The translations under genes were made by a program, and so were the position numbers. 64,000 nucleotides of DNA, taken from contig NZ_KE161030.1 in assembly GCF_000412335.2 (NCBI RefSeq), positions 1,206,515 through 1,270,514 on the forward strand, read 5' to 3'. Source of the stretch: Cedecea davisae DSM 4568 (GTDB lineage Bacteria; Pseudomonadota; Gammaproteobacteria; Enterobacterales; Enterobacteriaceae). How positions within the stretch are numbered: position 1 is the first letter of the stretch; each line of letters begins with the position of its first letter. The notes under the pieces were generated by a model that saw only the letters and a program-made list of their open reading frames with translations, did not search any database and was not told the DNA's origin. Shown piece by piece: positions 16,520 to 26,581 of the stretch.

Positions 16520-18016
16520 ATGTCTGATAATCCAGTAACAACCGCGTCGGCGGGAATAAGCCCCAGGCTGAAGGGGCTGTTGGTACTTTGTATCGGCTTA
16601 GTGATTTTTAATCTTGGCGGCACCGGCGAGGCGGAGTTAAACAGCTTCCGCGTCATCGGCGGCCTGCTGGTAGCCATCGCCGCACTGCTTTTCATGATCC
16701 TCAAAACGCGCATTCCGGCTTTTCCGGCGCTTATTATTGCGGCGGTTATCACCGGCTCATTGGGTGGCATGAAAAGTGAATTGATGATTGCCTCCATCAC
16801 CAAAGGCTTCGGCGGGACGCTGGGCAACATCGGGATAGTTATCGGCTTTGGCGTGATGATGGGCTCGTTGCTTCAGATGAGCGGTGCATCAAAGCGCATG
16901 GCGCTTTCCTTCATCAACCTGTTGGGCAAGGGGCGTGAAGAGCTGGCGCTGGTGATGATCGGCCTGATTGTTTCCATGGCGGTATTTTGTGATTCCGCAT
17001 TTATCGTCCTGGTGCCGCTGGTGAAGGCCATCTCGCGCTCAACCGGGAAATCGGTGGTGGGACTGGGAGCGACGTTAGCCGCCGGGCTGGTGATTAGCCA
17101 TAGCATGATCCCGCCCGCGGTGGGGCCATTTGGCGTGGTATCGCAATTCAATATGCCTATCGGCAGCTTTATGCTGTGGAGCATGGTGGTGGCCGTTCCG
17201 GTGGCTATCGCTGGCTTCTTATATACCCGGCATCTGGGAAAAACCATTTTCCTGATGCCAACCGAAGACGGCAGCGGCTTTACCCGTGAGCGCCCGCAGG
17301 CAGGAGCCGAAACTACCCAGCAGGAGGAGGATCTGCCGGGGAAAGCTATCTCTTTTGCCCCGCTGTTAGTGCCGATCGTACTGATCCTGCTGGCGACCTT
17401 CCTGAAAGAATTTGGCTATCTCGCGAACGGCGGCGACTCCTGGCAGCACTCTGTAGCGCAGATGTTTGTCGCCGTTGGTCATCCGGTCACGGCGGTGGGG
17501 GCGGGTCTGTTGATTGCGATTATTGGCCTCGGCAGCCGCTATGATCGCAAAGAAGTGACCCTGAATATGGAAAATGCGATTCGCTCGGCGGGGATCATTT
17601 TCCTGGTGATTGGCGGCGGGGGAGCGCTTGGCATGGTGCTGCGTGATTCTGGCGCGGGGAATATGATTGCCGAATACATCATCCAGATTGGCGTGCCGGG
17701 CGTGCTTCTGCCGCTGGCGATCTCTACGCTGGTGCGTTTAATTCAGGGTTCCGGCACGGTAGCGATGATTACCGCCGCGAGTATTACTGCGCCCATGATT
17801 GGAACCTTAGGCGTTGACCCGATTATCGCCGGGCTGGGCTGTACGGTTGGCTCGTTTATGTTCTCCTACTTTAACGACGCCTACTTCTGGGTCGTTAACC
17901 GCTCGCTTGGAGTGACGGAGGTTCAGGAGCAAATTAAGGTATGGAGCATTACTTCGACGGTTCTCTGGGCGACCGGAGTTGTTACGCTGCTGCTGATTAA
18001 TGCGCTGTTTTTCTAA
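16520..18016 (+). CDS. GntP-family sugar-acid:H+ symporter, probable tetronate permease
   Basis: The 498-residue protein has about 12-14 hydrophobic segments and the GntP family segments FCDSAFIVLVPLVKAISRSTG, SHSMIPPAVGPFGVV, IQGSGTVAMITAASI and SYFNDAYFWVVNRSLG. GntP transporters import gluconate and related aldonates with protons. Here it is the last gene of the cassette, so it most likely imports the tetronate that the kinase uses. ATG 16520 lies 5 nt after GAGG; a GTG at 16514 would overlap that site. A bidirectional terminator follows and separates it from convergent artM. Confidence 0.88.
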   Translation: MSDNPVTTASAGISPRLKGLLVLCIGLVIFNLGGTGEAELNSFRVIGGLLVAIAALLFMILKTRIPAFPALIIAAVITGSLGGMKSELMIASITKGFGGTLGNIGIVIGFGVMMGSLLQMSGASKRMALSFINLLGKGREELALVMIGLIVSMAVFCDSAFIVLVPLVKAISRSTGKSVVGLGATLAAGLVISHSMIPPAVGPFGVVSQFNMPIGSFMLWSMVVAVPVAIAGFLYTRHLGKTIFLMPTEDGSGFTRERPQAGAETTQQEEDLPGKAISFAPLLVPIVLILLATFLKEFGYLANGGDSWQHSVAQMFVAVGHPVTAVGAGLLIAIIGLGSRYDRKEVTLNMENAIRSAGIIFLVIGGGGALGMVLRDSGAGNMIAEYIIQIGVPGVLLPLAISTLVRLIQGSGTVAMITAASITAPMIGTLGVDPIIAGLGCTVGSFMFSYFNDAYFWVVNRSLGVTEVQEQIKVWSITSTVLWATGVVTLLLINALFF

Positions 18017-18030
18017 GCGGAGTTGAGATT

Positions 18031-18060
18031 AAAAAGGGAACCCGTTGGGGTTCCCTTTTT
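18031..18060. terminator. Bidirectional terminator between the cassette permease and artM
   Basis: AAAAAGGGAACCC and GGGTTCCCTTTTT form a perfect 13-bp stem with a GTTG loop. Poly-A and poly-T flanks serve both the + strand cassette and the - strand artM, whose stop begins 3 nt away. Confidence 0.92.
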
Positions 18061-18062
18061 GC

Positions 18063-18731
18063 TTAGCTGCGGCGTTCAAACGCCAGCGCCCTGCGCTCAA
18101 CGAAGCGCATCAGCAGCGTCAGAAGTCCGTTAACAATCAGGTATACCAGACCGGCAGCGCCAAATACCGCCACGTCGTAGGTGCGCCCGTACAGCAGCTG
18201 GCCGTAGCCCATCACTTCCATCAGCGTGATGGTGTAAGCCAGAGAGGTGCTTTTGAATACCAGCACCACTTCGTTGGAATAAGACGAGAGAGCGCGCTTA
18301 AAGGCGTAAGGCAGCAAAATTGCCAGCTGGTCTTTCTTGCTCATCCCCAATGCGCTGCACGACTGCCACTGACCTTCCGGAATGGCTCGAATAGCACCGT
18401 AAAACAGCTGCGTTGTATAAGCGGCGCTGTTAAGCGACAGGGCAATTAAAGCGCACAGCCAGGGTTCGGAAAGCAGGTGCCACAGCACCGGATAGTGCTG
18501 GAGCGACGGGAACTGACCCGGGCCGTAGTAAATCAGGAAGATCTGCACCAGCAGCGGGGTGCCGGTAAATAGCGTGATGTAGACCCGCACGATGTGTACC
18601 AGCCCCGGCGTTTTCAGCGTCAGAACGATGGTGAACAGCAGCGACAGCAGCAGGGCAACCGCAATGGAGGCGGCGGTCAGCGTCAGGCTGGTGTGCAGAC
18701 CCTTCATCAGCTCCGGTAAATACTCGAGCAT
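18063..18731 (-). CDS. artM: Arginine ABC transporter permease ArtM
   Basis: The 222-residue inner-membrane permease has about five membrane helices and the polar amino acid permease coupling loop (AIPEGQWQSCSALGMSKKDQLAILLP around residue 130). It pairs with ArtQ to form the arginine channel energised by ArtP. Its start overlaps the artQ stop by one base (18731), typical of translational coupling. It is the last gene of artPIQM; the adjacent artJ is now 5.6 kb away because of the cassette. Confidence 0.95.
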   Translation of the reverse strand: MLEYLPELMKGLHTSLTLTAASIAVALLLSLLFTIVLTLKTPGLVHIVRVYITLFTGTPLLVQIFLIYYGPGQFPSLQHYPVLWHLLSEPWLCALIALSLNSAAYTTQLFYGAIRAIPEGQWQSCSALGMSKKDQLAILLPYAFKRALSSYSNEVVLVFKSTSLAYTITLMEVMGYGQLLYGRTYDVAVFGAAGLVYLIVNGLLTLLMRFVERRALAFERRS

Positions 18732-19447
18732 CAGCCTGGTCTCCGTTCAAAGCGCGTCGCACGCAGGTCTATCCTTTTCAGGATGTACTGGCTCAGCAGG
18801 GTGATAACGAGGTATATAGCGGCGGCAATCACGTACCAGGTAAACGGCTCCTGGGTACGGGTGGCGATGCTTTTGGTTTGCAGCATCAGGTCGTTAACGC
18901 TGATAAGCGAAACCAGCGCGGTATCTTTTAACAACACCAGCCACTGGTTACCCAGCCCCGGCAGCGCGTGGCGCCACATCTGCGGCATCACCAGGCGGAA
19001 GAAGATCGCCGTTTTTGACAGCCCAAGCGCCTGGCCGGACTCCCATTGCCCCACCGGCACGGCTTTTAGCGCACCGCGCAGCGTTTGCGAAGCGTAGGCC
19101 GAATAAAGCAGGGAGAGGGCAATTACGCCGCACAGGAACGGGCTGACGTCGAAGTTCTCAATCTGCATTTGTACCGGGAACGAGGCAAAGCCAAGGTTAA
19201 CGGTAAAGCCGTCCGAAAGGGTGAGCAGCAGCTGGGAAGAGCCGAAATAGATAAACAGCACCACCAGAATTTCCGGCAGGCCGCGGAACAGCATCACCAG
19301 CGCCGAACCCGCCCATGCGACCGGGCGCCATTTGGCGGACTCCCAAACGGCAAACAGCATCGCCAGAACCAGGCCGACTATCAGGGCGCAAACGGCAAGG
19401 CCGACGGTCATCCCGGCGGCGCTTGCTAATGGAAACAATTCGTTCAT
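18731..19447 (-). CDS. artQ: Arginine ABC transporter permease ArtQ
   Basis: The 238-residue permease has the polar amino acid transporter layout, with the [20 protein letters not shown] coupling loop and [21 protein letters not shown] near the N-terminus. The start at 19447 gives [19 protein letters not shown], the family N-terminus and length; a longer frame from 19471 would overlap the artI stop. It sits 8 nt after artI. Confidence 0.95.
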   Translation of the reverse strand: MNELFPLASAAGMTVGLAVCALIVGLVLAMLFAVWESAKWRPVAWAGSALVMLFRGLPEILVVLFIYFGSSQLLLTLSDGFTVNLGFASFPVQMQIENFDVSPFLCGVIALSLLYSAYASQTLRGALKAVPVGQWESGQALGLSKTAIFFRLVMPQMWRHALPGLGNQWLVLLKDTALVSLISVNDLMLQTKSIATRTQEPFTWYVIAAAIYLVITLLSQYILKRIDLRATRFERRPG

Positions 19448-19455
19448 CGAGTCGA

Positions 19456-20187
19456 TTACTTCTGGAACCATTTGTCGTAGATGGCTTTGTAGGTGCCATC
19501 TTGTTTCACTTTATCCAGCGCGGCGTTGAATTTGCTTTGCAGGTCAGTGTTGCCCTGGCGCAGAGCGATGCCCAGGCCGGTGCCGAAGTAGTCTTTATCG
19601 GTCACTTTGTCGCCGACGGCGGTCAGCTCAGGGCTGGCTTTCAGCCACTCGGTCACTACAGCGGTGTCGCCGAATACCGCATCAATACGACCATTTTGCA
19701 GATCCAGTTTCGCGTTCTGGTAGCTGTCGTAAGGCACGGTGGTGATTTCCGGGTGTTTATCGGTGATGTATTTCTGGTGAGTGGTGCCGTTCTGGATGCC
19801 CACTTTTTTGCCTTTCAGCGCGCTAATGTCGGCGAATTTGCCTTTCTGGCCAACGAACAGCGCCGAGTTATCGTAGTAAGGCTTAGTGAACAGAACCTGC
19901 TTTTCACGCTCAGGGGTGATATCCATCCCGGCCATAACCGCATCAACGCGGCGGAACTTCAGGCTTGGGATCAGGCTGTCAAACGCCTGGTTGGTGAAGG
20001 TACAGGTGGCGTCGATCTGTTTGCACAGAGCGTTAGCCAGGTCGACGTCAAAGCCGACGATTTTGTTGTTGGCATCGATAGACTCAAACGGAGGGTAAGA
20101 GGCTTCGGTAGCAAAACGAATAGTCTGTGCGGCAGTAGCTGAAAGACTCAGGGTGGCTAAAAGCGTGGCCAGAAGAACTTTTTTCAT
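19456..20187 (-). CDS. artI: Arginine/polar amino acid-binding protein ArtI
   Basis: The 243-residue periplasmic protein has a signal peptide ([20 protein letters not shown]) and the family 3 binding domain [40 protein letters not shown] and the [35 protein letters not shown] region. It closely resembles ArtJ upstream in the window. Its ligand is less certain in E. coli than that of ArtJ. The start at 20187 was chosen for the signal peptide; an upstream ATG at 20208 touches the artP stop. Confidence 0.94.
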   Translation of the reverse strand: MKKVLLATLLATLSLSATAAQTIRFATEASYPPFESIDANNKIVGFDVDLANALCKQIDATCTFTNQAFDSLIPSLKFRRVDAVMAGMDITPEREKQVLFTKPYYDNSALFVGQKGKFADISALKGKKVGIQNGTTHQKYITDKHPEITTVPYDSYQNAKLDLQNGRIDAVFGDTAVVTEWLKASPELTAVGDKVTDKDYFGTGLGIALRQGNTDLQSKFNAALDKVKQDGTYKAIYDKWFQK

Positions 20188-20207
20188 TGTCGTTTTCCCG
20201 TTCAACA

Positions 20208-20936
20208 TCAGTGTGAGAGATAGAATTTAAACGCATCGGTTTGCGGGTTGGCAAAGCAACTCGCATCACCTTGTTCGATGATATGGCCATTTTCCATATA
20301 CACCACGCGGCTGGCGGTTTTACGCGCCACTTCCACTTCGTGGGTCACAATGACCTGAGTAATGTTGGTTTCCGCCAGCTCGCGAATAATGCTGACAATC
20401 TGGGCGGTAATTTCCGGGTCCAGCGCGGCCGTTGGCTCGTCGAACAGCAGGATCTGCGGTTCCATCATTAGCGCACGGGCGATGGCGACGCGCTGCTGCT
20501 GCCCGCCGGACAGGTGCAGCGGGTAGCGATCCATATACGGCTTCAGGCGCAGGCGCTCAAGCAGCTTATCGGCACGCTCACGCGCCTTGTCTTTGCTTAA
20601 GCCCAGAACGCGGCAGGGAGCTTCGATCAGGTTTTGCAGCACGGTGAGGTGCGGCCAGAGATTGTACTGCTGGAAGACCATGCCGACATTCTGACGCAGT
20701 TCGCGAATGGCTTTGTCGCCAGGCGTTCTGGAGAAGTCGAATTCATTGCCCGCAATGCTGAGCTTGCCGGAGCGCGGCATCTCCAGCAGGTTGAGTACGC
20801 GCAGCAGAGAGCTTTTGCCTGCACCGCTTGGGCCAAGCAACACCAGCGTCTCGCCCTGCGGGCAATTTAGTGTGATGTCGAACAGCGCCTGGTGGGCACC
20901 GTAGAAGCAATTAATGCCGTTTAGTTGAATACTCAT
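20208..20936 (-). CDS. artP: Arginine ABC transporter ATP-binding protein ArtP
   Basis: The 242-residue ABC ATPase has Walker [10 protein letters not shown] near residue 35, the signature [15 protein letters not shown], Walker [15 protein letters not shown] and switch VTHEVEVAR. It drives arginine uptake through ArtQM with receptors ArtJ and ArtI. It is the first gene of artPIQM. Two ARG-box-like sequences overlap its start codon region at 20924-20962. Confidence 0.95.
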   Translation of the reverse strand: MSIQLNGINCFYGAHQALFDITLNCPQGETLVLLGPSGAGKSSLLRVLNLLEMPRSGKLSIAGNEFDFSRTPGDKAIRELRQNVGMVFQQYNLWPHLTVLQNLIEAPCRVLGLSKDKARERADKLLERLRLKPYMDRYPLHLSGGQQQRVAIARALMMEPQILLFDEPTAALDPEITAQIVSIIRELAETNITQVIVTHEVEVARKTASRVVYMENGHIIEQGDASCFANPQTDAFKFYLSH

Positions 20937-20962
20937 GCGATGCAGTTGAATAGCGATTGAGG
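20924..20962 (-). promoter_or_regulatory. Possible tandem ARG boxes at artP
   Basis: TGAAT-AGCG-ATTGA at 20947-20960 matches nine of ten positions of TGAAT-N4-ATTCA. A second copy with an intact left half, TGAAT-ACTC-ATGCG, lies at 20926-20939. Taken as 18-bp boxes they are separated by exactly 3 bp. The downstream copy covers the artP start codon. Weaker than the artJ pair. Confidence 0.5.
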
Positions 20963-21163
20963 CCGCAAAGGTTACCTTTAACAGAATAGTTATGCAATCT
21001 TTGTGCGTTAAAACTTAAAAAGAACTGCTTTTGTGGTTTAAAAATAGCACAAAATCGCGGGGCGGGTGGTAGCTAAGTATAAACGTCGGCATTCTGAAAT
21101 AATGCCAGATTATTTACAGGGGTTATGTTTTTTCCACCCGCCATCCGTAAGCGAAAATTGCCG

Positions 21164-21688
21164 TTATTGGCCTTCGATTGCCTGGCGCAGGCTGCCTGTC
21201 GGCGCATGGCTTGTCGCGCCGAGATAGCGCACATCATCCACCGTCCAGCACTGCCCTTCGCGAGTCATCAGAACTTCATCTTTCCAGGTCTGGCTACCGC
21301 GGGTCAGCTCTACGCGCAGCGGAATATTGCGGGCGTCGGTATTGGGGATCGTTGAAGCCGAGGCGACGCTGGCCTTGTCCGGTCCCTCAGACTGGCTGGA
21401 GAAGATGTCGCTGCGGGCGAAGGCGCTTTGCGCCGTGGACGAGGTGCTGGCTTTTTGTAACTGCTGGAACAGCGAGTCGCTGAGGTAAGGGCGCAGTGCG
21501 GCGACCGAACTCAGGCCTTCGCCTTTATGCGCGATACGGTAGTCGTAGAACTGCTGAGCGACCTCATCAGGCCCGCCATTTATGCAGGGGCCGCTGCGGG
21601 TGCCGATGTCTTTAAAGGCCGGGGTGACGGTGGTACATGCCGAGAGCACCAGGGCACAGGGGAGAAGAAGCAAAGCTGAGCTGCGCAT
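21164..21688 (-). CDS. ybjP: Lipoprotein YbjP
   Basis: The 174-residue protein has a short signal peptide and lipobox LSAC with the modified cysteine at residue 18 (MRSSALLLLPCALVLSACTT), so it is a predicted lipoprotein. The body resembles E. coli YbjP, with SGPCINGGPDEVAQQFYDYRI and the C-terminal VLMTREGQCWTVDDVRYLG. The molecular function is unknown. It is transcribed away from ybjQ. Confidence 0.9.
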   Translation of the reverse strand: MRSSALLLLPCALVLSACTTVTPAFKDIGTRSGPCINGGPDEVAQQFYDYRIAHKGEGLSSVAALRPYLSDSLFQQLQKASTSSTAQSAFARSDIFSSQSEGPDKASVASASTIPNTDARNIPLRVELTRGSQTWKDEVLMTREGQCWTVDDVRYLGATSHAPTGSLRQAIEGQ

Positions 21689-21797
21689 TTTTATTTCCTT
21701 ATTTTCTCAGGAGGACTACCTTAGCATAGCGTATTGGCTCAAAATCGCGTGGCGATTGCCGGTCTAACACATTGATGGCAAAGAAGAGGAGAACGTG

Positions 21798-22121
21798 ATG
21801 CAGTTTACAACGACGCCGGGCCTGGAAGGCCAAACCATTACCGAATACTGCGGCGTGGTGACCGGGGAAGCGATTCTCGGGGCCAACATTTTCCGCGATT
21901 TTTTTGCCGGGGTGCGCGACATCGTGGGCGGCCGCTCCGGCGCGTACGAGAAAGAGCTGCGCAAGGCTCGTGATATCGCGTTTCGTGAAATCCAGCAGCA
22001 GGCCGAAAGCCTGGGCGCTAACGCAGTTGTTGGCATTGATATTGATTATGAAACCGTGGGCAAGGACGGCAGCATGCTGATGGTCTGCGTCAGCGGAACG
22101 GCGGTGAAAACGCAAAAATGA
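21798..22121 (+). CDS. ybjQ: YbjQ family (UPF0145) protein
   Basis: The 107-residue soluble protein matches the UPF0145/YbjQ family, with [41 protein letters not shown] and [17 protein letters not shown]. The fold is a small pentamer-forming domain; function is not established. ATG 21798 with GAGGAGAA before it was chosen over the adjacent GTG 21795. It overlaps amiD by 4 nt. Confidence 0.92.
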   Translation: MQFTTTPGLEGQTITEYCGVVTGEAILGANIFRDFFAGVRDIVGGRSGAYEKELRKARDIAFREIQQQAESLGANAVVGIDIDYETVGKDGSMLMVCVSGTAVKTQK

Positions 22122-22948
22122 AAGCAAGGATTTTAGCGCTCGGCCTGGCGCTGCTGCTGGCAGGTTGTGCAGGCCAACAAGGAATTGTCGATCACGGCAG
22201 CTATAAAGTTGATACCCGCCATCAGGCGCAGGCGGCTTACCCGCGGGTGAAAATACTGGTGATTCACTACACGGCGGACGATTTCCCGGGGTCGCTCTCC
22301 ACGCTCACCGACCGCAACGTCAGCTCTCATTATCTCATTCCTGCTAACCCACCTCTGTCCGGCGGCAAGCCCGTTATTTGGCAACTGGTGCCTGAAGAAC
22401 AACTGGCCTGGCACGCGGGAATAAGCTTCTGGCGCGGTGCAACGCGCATCAACGATACGTCGGTTGGCATCGAACTTGAGAATCAGGGCTACACCCGGGA
22501 AGGGGCGGTTCAGCGATTTTATCCTTTTAACCCGCCGCAAATTGCCGTGCTGGAGTCTCTGGCTCAGCAGATTATTGCCCGCTATAACATTGCCCCGCAA
22601 AACGTGGTGGCCCACGGGGATATTGCTCCCCAGCGTAAGGTTGACCCCGGCCCGCTATTTCCGTGGCAGCAGCTGGCCGAAAAAGGTATTGGTGCCTGGC
22701 CGGATGCGGCTCGTGTAGCTTTTTATCTCAACGGGCGTAGCCCGTATCAGCCGGTGGAGAAAGCGAACCTGCTGGATTTGCTGTCTCGTTATGGTTACCA
22801 GGTGACGCCGGGAATGAGCGAGGAGGAGCAAAAGCGGGTGATTGTTGCCTTCCAGATGCACTTCCGCCCGGCCAACTATAGCGGCGAGGCGGATGCACAA
22901 AGCCAGGCGATTGCCGAGGCGCTGCTCGAGAAATACGGGCAGGCTTAA
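22118..22948 (+). CDS. amiD: N-acetylmuramoyl-L-alanine amidase AmiD (outer membrane lipoprotein)
   Basis: The 276-residue zinc amidase of the amidase_2 (T7 lysozyme-like) family cleaves the MurNAc-L-Ala bond in muropeptides, including anhydro forms. It has a lipobox LAGC with cysteine at residue 17. Zinc and catalytic residues are visible in VIHYTADD (first His near residue 50) and [16 protein letters not shown] (His and Asp). A C-terminal helical peptidoglycan-binding-like domain follows after residue 190. Translation is coupled to ybjQ through ATGA. The convergent ybjS stop overlaps its 3' end by 4 nt. Confidence 0.94.
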   Translation: MKARILALGLALLLAGCAGQQGIVDHGSYKVDTRHQAQAAYPRVKILVIHYTADDFPGSLSTLTDRNVSSHYLIPANPPLSGGKPVIWQLVPEEQLAWHAGISFWRGATRINDTSVGIELENQGYTREGAVQRFYPFNPPQIAVLESLAQQIIARYNIAPQNVVAHGDIAPQRKVDPGPLFPWQQLAEKGIGAWPDAARVAFYLNGRSPYQPVEKANLLDLLSRYGYQVTPGMSEEEQKRVIVAFQMHFRPANYSGEADAQSQAIAEALLEKYGQA

Positions 22949-23955
22949 CCGCGGTGCAGCGTGCCGTGGTCTTTTAGCCACAGCGCGGTGCGCCGGATCC
23001 CCTCATCCAGCGTGATGATAGGCTGGTAGCCCAGCTCCGTTTCCGCGCGGGTGGTGTCCAGGGTTAAATCGAAGTTCAGCTTGGAGACGCCGTAGTGGGT
23101 GAGCGCCGGCTCTTTGGCTGACTTATTGCCGAAGTGCTCAAGGCTGCGGGCGATAATATCCAGCATCGGGTAGGGCACCGAGCGAATGCGGCATTTGATG
23201 CCCAGCTCGTCTATCAGCTTCTGGACGATGGTGCGCAGCGGGCGAGCTTCCATATTTGTGATGTTATATGCGCGCCCGGAAGGCAGGTCGCCCTTCTGGG
23301 TGGCCAGCCACATCGCATGTACCGCGTTTTCCAGGTAAGTCATATCTACCAGCGCATCGCCGCCGCGCGGCAGCAGCACGCTACCGTAATGGCGCATCAT
23401 CTGCACCAATCGCGGGAAGAACACTTTATCGTGCGGGCCGAACAGGCTTTGCGGGCGCAGAATGGTAAAGCGCGTGTTGGGGTTAGCCTGCGCCAGCAGC
23501 TGAATGACCTCTTCGCTGGCGGCCTTGCTGCGGGCAAATTCATTAGCAAAGCGTACCGGGCGAAAATCTTCTTTGATGTTGCGGTGATGGTGGTAGTCAA
23601 AGTAGAGCGACGGCGACGAGATATGAATAAAGTCGCGTACGCCCCAGGCCACGGCCCATTCGCCCAGGCGGCGGGTTGCGCGCACGTTGGCGAGGTCAAA
23701 GGCCTGCTGCGTGCCCCACGGTGAGGTAAAGCTTGAGCAGTGCCAGAGCGTGTCGACATCCGCAAGCATCACTTTTGCCTGCGAGGAGACCAGCTCCGTC
23801 AGATCGGCATGAACAAACTCGGCGCCCATTTTTTGCAGCAGTTTGCCCATGGCTTCGTTACGCCCGGTTGCCCGCACGCTGACGCCTCTGGCGCGTAAGT
23901 ATTCGACCGCGTTTCGGCCTAAACCGCTGGTTGCGCCCGTGACCAGTACCTTCAT
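22945..23955 (-). CDS. ybjS: NAD(P)-dependent short-chain/epimerase-like oxidoreductase YbjS
   Basis: The 336-residue protein has a Rossmann N-terminus [20 protein letters not shown] with the GxxGxxG NAD(P)-binding pattern and a 3-beta-hydroxysteroid dehydrogenase/epimerase-like body, including [14 protein letters not shown]. Its substrate is unknown. The start at 23955 gives the E. coli-like N-terminus; an in-frame extension to 24021 adds 22 residues before it. It is followed in gene order by ybjT upstream, which is a related Rossmann protein. Confidence 0.9.
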   Translation of the reverse strand: MKVLVTGATSGLGRNAVEYLRARGVSVRATGRNEAMGKLLQKMGAEFVHADLTELVSSQAKVMLADVDTLWHCSSFTSPWGTQQAFDLANVRATRRLGEWAVAWGVRDFIHISSPSLYFDYHHHRNIKEDFRPVRFANEFARSKAASEEVIQLLAQANPNTRFTILRPQSLFGPHDKVFFPRLVQMMRHYGSVLLPRGGDALVDMTYLENAVHAMWLATQKGDLPSGRAYNITNMEARPLRTIVQKLIDELGIKCRIRSVPYPMLDIIARSLEHFGNKSAKEPALTHYGVSKLNFDLTLDTTRAETELGYQPIITLDEGIRRTALWLKDHGTLHRG

Positions 23956-24050
23956 GTCGACCAACTCGTTATATTTAAGATTAACGCTGCGCATTTTTCC
24001 GTGAAACGGCGGCGCATGCAATGGGAAGACTGAAAGATTCGGAGCTAACC

Positions 24051-25496
24051 TTACCTTTTGATCGAGTTTTGTTCCGCTAAATGAACAATTCGCCGCGCCA
24101 TGCCCTTAAAGATAAACAGATGGGCGGGGATCATCACCAGCCAGTAGAGCAAACCGGCGCAGCCGTGCGGGTGCCACCAGGCCCTGACGTCTAGCTTGCG
24201 CTGGTTGCCGTCATCCTGCAGCGTAAAGGAAAGTCGGCCCAGCCCCGGCGCTTTCATACCAAATAATAGCGTAAGCTCTTTTTCAGGCTCGGCAATAATC
24301 ACTTTCCAGCTATCCACGCTGTCGCCCACCTCAAGCAACGGTCTGTCCGGGCGGCCTTTTGCCAGCTTATGGCCGACGGCGAGATCCATAAGCGCGCGGG
24401 TTTTCCACAGCGCATTGCCAAAGAAGTACCCCTCTTTGCCGCCTAACTGATTAATAACCTGCCATAACTCACGGGCGCTGGCGTGGGTGGTCAGCGTGCA
24501 GCCAGCCTGTTTAGCGAAGAAACCATAGTCGGGCCGCCAGCGGGCAAAAGCCTGGGCGTCGTAGCCCCAGTCCTGAGAGTTGGCGAGCTTGTGCTCGTTA
24601 GCCAGCGTCAGGCGCACGGCATCGTCAAAGTCGATAAGCCGCTGGGGGATAAGCTCGCGCAGGCTGCGGTCGTCCGCCAGCAGGTCGTGCTCAAGGCCCT
24701 GAATCAGCGCCCTGGCAATACCCGGCGGCACGGAGGTGATGACGTTCAAAAACCAGACCGAAATCCAGCTGGTGGGCAGAGGAATCGGGATAAGCGGGCG
24801 ACGGCGGCCGCTGACGGCCATAAAGCGCTCGAACTGCCGTTGATAGCTGAGCACTTCCGGACCTGCCGCCTCGAATAAGCGATGTTCGGTTGCCGGGTGG
24901 TCCAGCAGCGCCACAAGGTAATAAAGCAGGTTATCAAGCGCGATGGGCGAGGTTCTGGAACGCACCCAGCGCGGCGGCGTGAGCACCGGCAGGTTGTAAA
25001 CCATGTCGCGCATCACTTCAAACGCGGCTGAACCCGCGCCGACGATTATCCCCGCCCGCAGCTCGGTTACCGGTACGCCGGAATCACGCAGGATATCAGC
25101 GGTAATTTGCCGGGCCAGCAGGTGTTTTGAATGCGTATCTCCACTCTTCGCCTGAAGCGAGCTGAGGAAAATAATTTGTTTAACCGGATGTTCGGTTAGC
25201 GCATCCCGCAGATTGAGCGCCGCCTGGCGTTCGAACTCTACAAAATCGCCGCCGTCTCCCATGCTGTGGATCAGGTAATAAAGCGTATCCACGCCTTCCA
25301 GCAGCGCGCCCAGCCGGTGCGGCCAGCGTAAATCAATGTGGCGGCATTCTACGCCGGGCCACGGCTGTTTCTTCAGCCAGTCAATGCGGCGGGCAGCGGC
25401 GGTAACGTGATGCCCATCCGCTACCAGCATAGGCACCAGATGCTGGCCAATATAGCCGCTGGCGCCAAGTACCAAAATCCTTTGAGGTTCAGCCAT
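24051..25496 (-). CDS. ybjT: YbjT family NAD(P)-binding, DUF2867-containing membrane-associated protein
   Basis: The 481-residue protein has an N-terminal Rossmann domain ([19 protein letters not shown], residues 5-23) and a C-terminal DUF2867 domain from about residue 330 with [21 protein letters not shown] and [14 protein letters not shown] hydrophobic tail [21 protein letters not shown] could anchor it to the membrane. Function is unknown. Start 25496 was chosen from the family N-terminus; a longer frame to 25547 would overlap ltaE. ltaE ends 16 nt upstream, so the pair is probably one transcript. Confidence 0.9.
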   Translation of the reverse strand: MAEPQRILVLGASGYIGQHLVPMLVADGHHVTAAARRIDWLKKQPWPGVECRHIDLRWPHRLGALLEGVDTLYYLIHSMGDGGDFVEFERQAALNLRDALTEHPVKQIIFLSSLQAKSGDTHSKHLLARQITADILRDSGVPVTELRAGIIVGAGSAAFEVMRDMVYNLPVLTPPRWVRSRTSPIALDNLLYYLVALLDHPATEHRLFEAAGPEVLSYQRQFERFMAVSGRRRPLIPIPLPTSWISVWFLNVITSVPPGIARALIQGLEHDLLADDRSLRELIPQRLIDFDDAVRLTLANEHKLANSQDWGYDAQAFARWRPDYGFFAKQAGCTLTTHASARELWQVINQLGGKEGYFFGNALWKTRALMDLAVGHKLAKGRPDRPLLEVGDSVDSWKVIIAEPEKELTLLFGMKAPGLGRLSFTLQDDGNQRKLDVRAWWHPHGCAGLLYWLVMIPAHLFIFKGMARRIVHLAEQNSIKR

Positions 25497-25512
25497 CGTC
25501 CCTGACTCCCGG

Positions 25513-26514
25513 TTAATTCTGGAGGAATGCGCGCCAGTGGGCGACAACTTCGGCCAGCTGGCTGCGGCTAACGTCCAGATGCGTCACCAGGCGAGTGGCA
25601 GGGCCAGCGCTAATGATGACGCCGCGCTCGCGCATATAAGGGCCAAGATCTTCGGCTTCTTCTGCCGTCATGCGAACAAACACCATATTGGTGTCCTGGC
25701 GCATGACGTCTACGCCGATTTCACGCAGTTCACCCGCCAGCCAGTGGGCGTTATCGTGATCTTCCTTCAGACGTTCAACATTGTTTTTCAGAGCATACAG
25801 CCCGGCAGCCGCCAGAATGCCAGCCTGACGCATACCGCCGCCGGTCATCTTACGCCAGCGCACGGCACGCTTGATGTAATCTTTGCTGCCGACCAGCAGG
25901 GAGCCTACCGGCGTGCCGAGGCCTTTTGACAGGCAGATAGTGAAGCTGTCGCAGTAGCGGGTAATCTCTTCCAGCTGGCAGCCGTAAGAAACGACGGCGT
26001 TAAAGATACGTGCGCCGTCAACGTGCAGCGCCAGATTGTGCTTGCGGGTGAACTCCCAGGCCTGCTGGAGATATTCACGCGGCAGCACTTTGCCGTTATG
26101 GGTGTTTTCGAGGCTGAACAATTTGGTACGGGCGAAGTGAATATCGTCCGGTTTGATCTTCGCCGCGACTTTATCAAGCGGCAGAGTGCCGTCGCGATCT
26201 GCTTCGATAGGCTGAGGCTGAATGCTGCCGAGAACTGCCGCGCCGCCCGCTTCGTAAAGGTAGTTATGCGCGGCCTGGCCAACGATGTACTCTTCGCCGC
26301 GTTCGCAGTGACTCAGTAACGCCACCAGATTTGCCTGGGTACCGGTCGGTAAGAACAACGCCGCTTCTTTACCGCTGATTTTGGCCGCGTATTCCTGAAG
26401 TTCGTTAACGGTTGGGTCATCGCCGTAAACATCATCCCCGGTCGGGGCGGCAATCATTTGCTCCAGCATTTCGCGGGAAGGACGGGTAACGGTATCGCTG
26501 CGTAAATCGATCAT
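25513..26514 (-). CDS. ltaE: Low-specificity L-threonine aldolase LtaE
   Basis: The 333-residue pyridoxal-phosphate enzyme cleaves L-threonine and L-allo-threonine to glycine and acetaldehyde. It begins [20 protein letters not shown], with PLP-fold motifs [30 protein letters not shown] and the Schiff-base lysine in [14 protein letters not shown] near residue 197. Its length equals that of E. coli. It lies 67 nt downstream of poxB in the same direction and is probably cotranscribed with it, as in E. coli. Confidence 0.95.
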   Translation of the reverse strand: MIDLRSDTVTRPSREMLEQMIAAPTGDDVYGDDPTVNELQEYAAKISGKEAALFLPTGTQANLVALLSHCERGEEYIVGQAAHNYLYEAGGAAVLGSIQPQPIEADRDGTLPLDKVAAKIKPDDIHFARTKLFSLENTHNGKVLPREYLQQAWEFTRKHNLALHVDGARIFNAVVSYGCQLEEITRYCDSFTICLSKGLGTPVGSLLVGSKDYIKRAVRWRKMTGGGMRQAGILAAAGLYALKNNVERLKEDHDNAHWLAGELREIGVDVMRQDTNMVFVRMTAEEAEDLGPYMRERGVIISAGPATRLVTHLDVSRSQLAEVVAHWRAFLQN

Positions 26515-26581
26515 GGCGGGTCCTTATTCGGGAGGAAGCGCCCGGAGCTTCTTTGCCGGGCGCTGATGGCAACCTTCTGTT

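Noticed and set aside
12600-18062. Insertion sequence or integrase-borne island around the tetronate cassette
   Set aside because: No transposase, integrase, tRNA or flanking direct repeat could be found; both ends lie in plain intergenic DNA.
19315-20142. 275-codon open frame on + strand across artQ and artI
   Set aside because: It spans the reverse of two intact genes and their junction; similar reverse frames occur opposite artJ.
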